Shown here: piece after piece, positions 57,184-64,000 of the stretch
Layout: each line of letters begins with the position of its first letter
Numbering within the stretch: the stretch's first letter is position 1
DNA from: Datisca glomerata
Taxonomy: Eukaryota; Streptophyta; Magnoliopsida; Cucurbitales; Datiscaceae
DNA length: 64,000 nt
Direction of reading: 5' to 3'
Assembly: GCA_003255025.1 (NCBI GenBank)
Contig: QANY01002785.1
Coordinates: 404,043 to 468,042, forward strand
Translations under genes and position numbers: made by a program
Notes under the pieces: generated by a model
Database searches by the model: none
The model's input: only the letters and a program-made list of their open reading frames with translations
What the model was told of the DNA's origin: nothing

Positions 57184-60100
57184 ATGGCTAACACAAATGT
57201 CAACGTGAAGAAGGCACAAAATGGTTTCTTTTTATACTTGTAAGTAATTAATGAGATCATCAATTTAATGTTACATATTCTCATATAAATTGTTGGAATG
57301 TTAATGTGGTTGTTTAAAACTAAAACAGTGCGAAAAAATGTGCTGAAGTGAGGGTGGCAGATGAAAAGATTAGTGATCATGAAGTAAGTATGTTTAAACA
57401 AACATTACATTATAACATGGAATTGATAAATTTTGATTGTAATTTAAGTGAGTTTCTGATATGCAGACACGAAAAGATCTAGCTTTAAAGTGGAAAAGTA
57501 TGACGAAGGAAACCAAACTCAATTATTTAAAGGAAAATGAAATCCATGACTTTGAAAGCGAAGCGGAACAACCTGGTCCTAGTCATCTAAGAAGGCCTGC
57601 CTTTAAACGGAAGTTGCTCACACGCTGTATACCTAAGAAATTTACGGATCTTGTTGCAAATTTTGATGAGGGGAAGAGGAGAGCGGTCGTGGAGATGAGA
57701 TTCAGAGGGTTGTTGGATATTAAATTCCATAAGCTGAAGAAGAACTTCTTGCAATAACTATTAGGTTGCTTTGAATCCAGCGACCTACACATTGAATGTC
57801 CGTGGGTCGACATTCAAAGTCACCGTAAATGATGTGACTTCTATACTGGGCATCTTCGACGGTGGGCAGGAAATGAAATTCAATGGTGATCTGATTGAGA
57901 TAAACGATCTAAAGGTGAAGTGGGTGAACGCCAAAGGTGATATCCTGGTAAATGCCCTGTCGAAATTCTTGATTGGGGAGACCTGAGAGTGACTAGTAGA
58001 GGCAAGTGTTTGTGTTGTAGACTATCAGAGTTTTATTATCTCCTTGATAAAAACCAATGTTAGTCATTCATGGTTGCACGTTGTGAAGTCACCTGCGACC
58101 ATCCAATAGAAGAATTGGGCTTTTGCTTGTTTTAAAGATTTTGTGGATGGTGTCGTGAGATATCAAAACAACCACCACCGTAGCATTACTGGATGGTTGT
58201 TATTTATACAAGTAATATATTTAGTGTACTTTGGTATCACTTTCACATTAATATACACTCACACACACACACACTAATAAGTTCATTTTGATGTAAGTGT
58301 TTTATCTCAAGAAGTTGGCGTGTGCTGCCAACTATGTTGACTTGAAACAGCCTTCGCCGCTATGGTGGATTGACAGGACCGTTGCAAAAATGATTAATTT
58401 CGTAAAATCAAGGGGAGGAGAAGCTTGGCCTAAAAGCTGTAAGCGTTTGAGAATATTGTAAATTTGGTTGGTTATATTACCATTTATTATTTATTATTAA
58501 TTCACATACATTTGTATTATGTAGATCGATACAACCGCGTAAGCCATTCTGGGTGACCGCGAGGTTCATGAGGACGTGTGTGCAGATCTACCTGATGAGC
58601 AACCTGTCAGGTTAGGTGTTTTAAGTGCACAAGTGACCACTCTTCAAGCGCAGTCCAGCTCCATGAGGGAGGATATTTGACAATTAATAGAGGTGCAGAG
58701 AAAGATGATGGCTGTCCAAGAGAATATATGCACAACATTGGTGAGTCTTTTGAAATGGGACACTGGTAAGTCTCGAGCCCAATACGATGAGCCATGCGTC
58801 ACCCCGACTCAAGGTAAAGAACAATGAGATTTTGATGAGGATATGAGTCCCTCCCGCGAAGAAGAGATATTAGATTATTCAACACCTTTATATAAAGGTG
58901 ATAATGATGAAAGGTGCATCCGGCTGGATGCTTCAGAAAATGCATTCACTGACTTGCTATTGGTCAAGAAACCATCTATGACTGGAACAGCTAAAGGACG
59001 TCGAAAGGTATTTTATTCACTTTATTTGTATTTCATCTTTTATATATATATATAACATGTATAATCTAAGTATTAATTAATAACTTACTTGGGGTTGTGT
59101 TTTGGTAGGGTAAATAAGTTTTGTCCGATTCTATCGAAAGCCAATTCCCGATGAAGTTGTGCAACACTGGGGAGAGGAGAGATGGTCCTCTACTCAGTTC
59201 ACCCTATTTGAAGGGTAAACCGAGCACTAAATGCAACAAGAAGGTATTTAAAGTGGGCCCATACATGTTGCAGGACCCACTAGAAATGAAAGATGAGTGC
59301 TTAGTGGAGTATATTTTTTTATAAAAGATTGAAGGATAGGTAGTAGTCACACTAACCTAACAAAATTTGACACCCCAGCACGACCAAATTTTGATTAAGT
59401 TTGTCTTTTATTTGTCTTTTGCAGCGAGATTCTCGTTAGACATTATGGCCTCTATGCTAAACATAGAGACCTAAATACTCTCAGTCCAGAAAATTCGCTT
59501 GGCTCGGACCTTATAGACTTGTTTGTTAGCATTTTGACCTTGGAGGCTCGTCGTGCGTCGATGAGCAACCGATTCTGGTTTCTTCCCACATTTTTTATTG
59601 TGAGTGTCTACTACTTAGTATCATCCTTATTTTAGGTTAGTATGTATGCTGTGTATCATATTTTTTTATGCCACTGTAGAGTCAATGTGTTTCAAAACTA
59701 GTAGAGCTTCCTAATTTTGTAAGGAAACGCAAGAACTTGGATAGATACGCGCCAACGCTTGAGCTAGAAACTACAGTGAACAAATTTAATGTAGTTAAGA
59801 TATTAAATGTTGAATTAGTATGATTGTGTAAATGTATTATGTAATCTAGATCTGTATTCCAGTACACAATGGTCGAGATCATTGGTTTATGGCCAAGATC
59901 TCCATCATGGACGAGGAAGTCACTGTATGGGACACATTGCCATATAGCCGACTTAAAGCGGGACGGACCGAAAAGGCCAAAAAGGTTGCATGTTCTAACC
60001 CCTCGTCATGACTTGTAATTTGTCTTATAGCATGTGTGAATTTGGCATTGCTTACATTTTTATATTTTGTGAATGTAATTATAGTTAGAAGGTATGGACT

Positions 60101-60349
60101 TGATATTTGGACCTACGCTCATAGATTTATTTCCCCCACCAACAACCTTCTCCTCATTCAAAATTTCAAATCCGCCCAAAGTGATCACCCAATCAAATGG
60201 GTAAGTTCACTGATTGTGAATTTGATTGGGCTTCGTTTACCCTTAAATGATGCACTTATTATTACGTTTGTAGGAGTGATTGTGGTGTGTGGGTCTTGAG
60301 ATATATGGATGACATCAGGGCAGGAATTGTTGTCGACTATCGTTCCCAG
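57184..60349 (+). pseudogene. HMG-like / PMD-like / Ulp1 (C48) protease gene, multi-exon
   Basis: Exons 57184-57239, 57329-57383 and 57467 onward join in frame through GT-AG introns. They give an HMG-box-like segment (QNGFFLYF, KISDHE, LALKWKSMTKETKLNYLKE), then a PMD/DUF1985-like block (FRGLLDIKFHKLKKNFLQ; PATYTLNVRGSTFKVTVNDV; TSILGIFDGGQEM), DGVVRYQNNHHRSITGWLLF near 58145-58205, and a coiled-coil-like linker. The C48 domain follows: 59426-59599 (LIDLFVSILTLEARR, FWFLPTFF), 59850-59984 (CIPVHNGRDHWFMAKIS with the His, VTVWDTLP with the Asp), 60085-60200 and 60274-60349 (ITQSN/GSDCGVWVLRYMDD, with Gln and Cys). Ulp1 proteases cleave SUMO-like tags; the target here is unknown. A stop at 57755, a frameshift near 57775 and a TGA at about 58678 break the frame. 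Confidence 0.8.
59850..60349 (+). other. Ulp1 catalytic core with all four key residues visible
   Basis: Within the gene above: His in GRDHWFM, Asp in TVWDTLP, Gln in ITQSN and Cys in GSDCGVW. Gln and Cys lie on different exons (ending 60200 and starting 60274); the codon GG/G is split by a canonical GT-AG intron, which keeps the motif in phase. This argues the protease domain was under selection until recently. Confidence 0.8.
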
Positions 60350-61025
60350 GTAATTTGTCTGATATTGTTAAACTTGAGAGCTTTTTTTTGTTTGTTACAT
60401 TTTTAGGTTCTTTCAGTTCTTTAATTGGGAATTTTTTGATTGTTTTGGAATTGCTTATTTGCAGTTGTCATTGATGGTTATTTGTTAGGGTTTCTTTAGT
60501 TATGTAATTGGGATTTTTTTGATTCTTCTAGACTTGGTCGTTTGTGGCAGTCAGTATTGAATTTGTTGAGGTTGAGGTGTTTGGTGAATATTCAAGCCTT
60601 AGATGTTATTATTGAATTTGTTGAGGTGTACGATAGTTTGTTGAATGTTAAAGCTTTATTTTCTGTTTTGTTTTAGTTTGGAGTTAAGATTCTCATAGTT
60701 TGTAATTGAGAATTTTCTGAGTGTTCTATAATTGCTCATGGGTTGTTGTCGATGTTGAATATGTTGTGGTATATGATAGTTTGTTGAATATTGAGAATAT
60801 TTTTACCGGAGTATAAATCCCACAATCTTCAGTGTAACATTTTGTTAAAGGTCGTCAACCATCCTTCGAACATCCCGTACGATATGTTACATGATAGCGT
60901 TGGTCGATTTTATAATACAAACTCATCTGTCTTGGAGACTCGGTTCCCACTAAAGACAAGTCCTACTTTAAAGCAAAGACTTAATAATAGGGAAAAATGA
61001 AGGGATAAATAATATTGTATTACAT
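60350..61025 (+). other. Downstream region of the Ulp1-type gene
   Basis: 60350-60780 contains a diverged internal repeat: the phrases AATTGGGA(A)TTTTTTGATT (60424, 60500), GAATTTGTTGAGGT (60557, 60613) and GATAGTTTGTTGAAT (60633, 60775) recur. The frame at 60791-61000 (FLPEYKSHNLQCNILLKVVN ...) ends in TGA at 61000 and could be the last exon, but no family match was recognised. Confidence 0.4.
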
Positions 61026-61282
61026 TATTGTGTCATATTTTTTTATGTTCTTGTGCAAACACTCGCTCATTTGACATTTCTGAAAAATTTGATGAGATAG
61101 ATGTTATTAAAGAAAATAATAACGACTTTGCAATAAATTTTGAAAAGGGATATCATCATACGCTTCAAAATTTATCGCTTCATTGTTATTGTCTTCTTCA
61201 ATAACATCTATCTCATCAAATTTTTCAGAAATGTCAAATGAACGAGTGTTTGAACAAGAACATCAAAAAATAGGACACAATA
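61026..61282. repeat. Foldback: inverted repeat with 118-bp arms
   Basis: Left arm 61026-61143 and right arm 61165-61282 with a 21-bp loop. The arms match with few mismatches; for example TTGACATTTCTGAAAAATTT (61071) pairs with AAATTTTTCAGAAATGTCAA (61217), and GATGAGATAGATGTTATT pairs with AATAACATCTATCTCATC. It sits between the 3' ends of the two convergent genes and would form a long hairpin in a read-through transcript of either. It may be an inverted duplication or a small foldback element. Confidence 0.85.
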
Positions 61283-61504
61283 AATTTTTGTAAGTTATTG
61301 TGTATAAGGATGATAAACCGATTTTGTATATTATTGTGTACAACTAAAAATAAAAGGGGTTTTTGTGAGTTATCGTGTACAATTATAAAATAATAGATTT
61401 TGTAGAATTATTGTATATTGTTATTATAAATAAGCAGGTTTATAAATATTTGGACGATAATATTCTCAAAAAACTATGAAAACAAGTTAATACCAAAAGT
61501 ACAT
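61283..61504. other. Spacer between convergent genes
   Basis: AT-rich with recurrent TTGTGTACAA(T/C)TA-like phrases (61306, 61344, 61373). No gene. Confidence 0.5.
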
Positions 61505-63880
61505 TTATTGCGATGGGGGATACGGAAAATTATACCAATATGGGATGTTTGTATTGTACATAGGGTACCCACCTTGTGCGTTGAATGGTGGTGGGTATGC
61601 ATATGGGTCGAATGGGTACGCACCTTGCACCTTGCAGATTGAATGGGGACGCACCTTGTCCGGAGGCCCCTGTTGCGTGTGAACCTTGCACATTAGATGA
61701 TGTTAGATCATCATTATTATCGTCTGGTATAGTGACATGCACATCGCTCGGTAATTCTGGACATGTCCGTTTGGAATGTCCTGTGTTCTTAAAATGGGCA
61801 CATGGACGGGTGGTTGGTCATGTTTTACTCGAGCTAGCACATTAGCTGCCCATCGCCTTCACGATTACCAGGTCTTCAAAGGGGCCTCTTTTAATCTCTA
61901 CACCATCCTCGTGCTTCACATCAAGTTCGTTGGCGACCTTCTCAGTCCACAAGGTCTCATATTCTGCACAAAGCATCCCAACCTCCACTTTGGCTCGAGT
62001 CGACCATTCATTTGACTTTGACACAAAGTGAGCAAGTCTTTTGGCAGCTAGTTGGATCAAATTGTACCAAAGCAATACCGTCTCGTCTGTATCCAGATGA
62101 TAATGGCATGACCCGGTTGGTAGCATATTACTCTTCACAGTGATCCACCACCGGTCTAGTATGTACGTGCTTAGGATCTGTTGCATATGTTCTGCTTTCA
62201 TAATAGTAAACATATGCCGACACGGTATCCCCTCTAATTCAAACTTGCCACAACTGTACTTGAGCGTATCATGTTTCTGGTCTTGTGTCACTAAGTATGA
62301 GTCATTCACAACCGCAAACTTGACCAACGAATAATTTCGAGCCTCCCCATCATGTGTCAGAGCACAAACAATAAATGATGCTTCATCAATGAACTCCTTG
62401 CACACACGTTTAAATAGTTTTAATGTGAACATATATTCCGCGTGTTACTGTAACGCACGCAAGTGAGTCTAAAGCACAATCATTTCGTTTGTCATCTTGA
62501 AATCGTCTAACCTCTCCTCGTGTCGAATACGTGCCAATGCCCGATCGAATTATAGCATAAATTCAAATAGTTTAGATCGACGTTCAATTAATCGGTAAAA
62601 TATAGGCATTCATGCCTTCAGATCATTGTGTCATTCTCATGAAAGCAAAGAACTTTCCATGTTGGAAGGCCTCTGCCTAACATTCACCCTTTAGATACAT
62701 CCATTGTACCCGTTTGTTTTGCCTGAGGTTGAAAGAATCTATCAAACGATCTCATTCCTCTTCGAACTCCCCTTCACTAACTACATCAAACATGACTCTC
62801 TTGGATGCCTGTAGAAATTCTAGGTTATGCATGTTTGATTGGACGTTTCTTTCGAGATGCCATGCACAAAGTGAATGATTGCAATTGGGGAGGACCATCT
62901 TGATTGCTTTACGCATTGCCTTATCACCATCTGTAATGACCGATTGAGGGATTTTGTTTTTCATGGCATCCAAGAAAGTCCTCAACACCCATTGATAGGT
63001 TTCCACAGTCTTATCAACCAATAATGTGTAACCAAATACCGTGGTATTGTAGTGCTTGTTCACGCCAAGGAAAATCACAAGCGGTTTCTTGTATGCATTC
63101 GTCCTGTAGGTTGTATTGAACGCTAATGCATCACTAAAACAGTGATAGCCAACTTGGTACATCGAGTCTGCCCAGAATAAATTCACTAAAAGATTATCCG
63201 TATCAATGTTGTATTTGTAATACATATCTGGATCCATCTCCAATTTTGCAGTAAAAAAGAAATAGCTTCTTCTGAATCAGTTTCGATTATCTGCGCTTTT
63301 CGCTGCTTATCTATCTTATTGTAGAGATGCGTCTGTAAGAACCCCACATTTTCGTAACCACCTGCTTGGTCGACCATGTAATCAAACACTTGGCTTAGCC
63401 TTACACCAACATTGTATAATCCTATAGCCTGAGACATGTCTGCTTCATTCACGCTCTATTGGATCGAAGAAAGGGCACGTCCTGTGATGAGGCGGTGGGA
63501 TGGTTGTGCTTAGCTTCAAAATCTTTAACGACCCATTTTTTCATCTTCTTATCCAAGTTCACCCTAAAACAAGCAAGACAATCCACTCTTGTCAAGCCTT
63601 TTGGTTCTAGCTTGCTGTCCTCTCTACCCATATATTTTTTCTCCCGAGTTCTTTTCTTTGAGCAAACCCGTCTCCGTAGCACAATTTCTCCCTCTCTGTT
63701 CTTGCGTTTATCATATTTCCGCACACTGAACCCAACATCGGTTGCGTATGTATAGTATAAATGTTCGGCCTCTTGTAACGTATCAAAATTTTGACCAATA
63801 ACATCCTCATTTGCTAATGTGGATGAACCCAGTCGCGTACTCGCCTCACCCGGGTTTATGGACACTTCATGATGACTCAT
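61505..63880 (-). pseudogene. FAR1/FRS-type MULE transposase
   Basis: From ATG at 63880 the minus strand encodes a FAR1 DNA-binding domain (AEHLYYTYATDVGFSVRKYD; RRRVCSKKR; DCLACFRVN; WVVKDFEAKHNHP). After a one-base loss near 63450 comes QAGGYENVGFLQTHLYN, then after another slip near 63240 the MULE core (DNLLVNLFWADSMYQVGYHC, DALAFNTTYRTNAYKKPLV, SVITDGDKAMRKAI, SLCAWHLERN). 61842-62432 carries a SWIM zinc finger (YSCGKFELEGIPCRHMFTIM), then a worn zinc knuckle (CAHFKNTGHSKRTC) and a Pro/Tyr-rich tail to 61505. The gap 62435-62750 is coding in broken frames (AEAFQHGKFFAF, EGMNAYI). The first predicted catalytic Asp (family DTTY) is Asn. It resembles Jittery/FAR1 relatives and would cut and paste the element; this copy looks inactive. 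Confidence 0.9.
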
Positions 63881-64000
63881 CTTTGAAGATGCTTAATCTT
63901 AAAAAAATTATTCTGAAATAAACATCTGGTTGTTGGGTCTTTGAATATGCTTAATCTTAGAAAAAACTAAAGAAAACTAAACAAACATTACGTTTTCGGT
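63881..64000 (-). promoter_or_regulatory. Upstream region of the MULE transposase (start of leader/promoter)
   Basis: A short AT-rich stretch before the transposase ATG, with a diverged repeat GATGCTTAATCTTA(A/G)AAAAA at 63888 and 63948 separated by 60 bp. The window ends before any terminal inverted repeat. Confidence 0.35.

Larger units (their letters stand above)
54471..64000. mobile_element. Mutator-like element (MULE) with convergent transposase and Ulp1-type genes (boundaries inferred)
   Basis: A FAR1/FRS-type MULE transposase (minus) and an HMG-like/PMD-like/Ulp1 gene (plus) point toward each other, 1.15 kb apart at their 3' ends. MULEs that carry Ulp1-like second genes are known in plants (the Kaonashi type), and MuDR itself has two convergent genes. 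The left limit is set at 54471 only because intergenic repeats stop there and a gene-like promoter zone begins; the right end must lie past 64000. Terminal inverted repeats could not be compared. Stops and frameshifts in both genes suggest the copy is dead. Confidence 0.55.

Noticed and set aside
1..64000. tRNA, rRNA or other structural RNA genes
   Set aside because: No cloverleaf with A and B boxes, no 5S or large rRNA signature was seen; tRNA-like matches are only the retrotransposon primer-binding sites.

Overview
This is nuclear DNA from a flowering plant, most likely a dicot. It is AT-rich and almost wholly built of degenerate, nested transposable elements. Plant-specific signs are Athila and Tat lineages of Ty3/gypsy, Copia elements primed by initiator tRNA-Met, CACTA ends, plant mobile domain (PMD) reading frames, a FAR1/MULE transposase and canonical GT-AG introns. 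I see no intact host gene, no tRNA or rRNA gene and nothing prokaryotic. One ambiguous base lies at 24460.

Layout. 1-2.76 kb: gag side and LTR of an Athila-like element on the minus strand. 2.79-3.8 kb: a higher-GC block resembling organellar DNA. 4.15-5.65 and 7.3-12.1 kb: two minus-strand PMD pseudogenes; the second is split by a 2.6-kb solo LTR with target-site duplication (TSD) GATGT, and its upstream end stops at a CACTA-type terminus (12142). 16.2-24.1 kb: a 5'-truncated Tat-lineage element on the plus strand with protease, RT, RNase H, second RNase H, integrase, a 74-bp tandem array, polypurine tract and 3' LTR. 26.5-27.0 kb: two exons of a phenylalanyl-tRNA synthetase alpha-subunit gene, close to a CACTA end at 28385. 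29.9-45.4 kb: a rearranged Copia locus (Copia-1) with a solo LTR and a partial full-length copy in tandem, sharing the TSD TAATA and the same flanking DNA; a second Copia (Copia-2, TSD GTAAG) is nested in its pol. 45.1-50.9 kb: a CACTA-like block with a TRIM-like array. 50.9-54.5 kb: intergenic, with a 43-bp tandem array.

54.5-64.0 kb is the most interesting part. A Mutator-like (MULE) transposase of the FAR1/FRS type lies on the minus strand. Converging on it from the plus strand is a multi-exon gene with an HMG-box-like N-terminus, a PMD/DUF1985-like middle and a C48 (Ulp1-like) protease whose His, Asp, Gln and Cys are all still visible. A 118-bp foldback sits between their 3' ends. The arrangement recalls MULEs that carry Ulp1-like genes. 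Both genes now have stops or frameshifts, and the transposase has lost one predicted catalytic Asp.

The nesting order can be read from TSDs and interrupted reading frames: Copia-2 is younger than Copia-1, the 8.7-kb solo LTR is younger than the PMD gene it splits, and a 219-bp tandem duplication followed the Copia-2 insertion.
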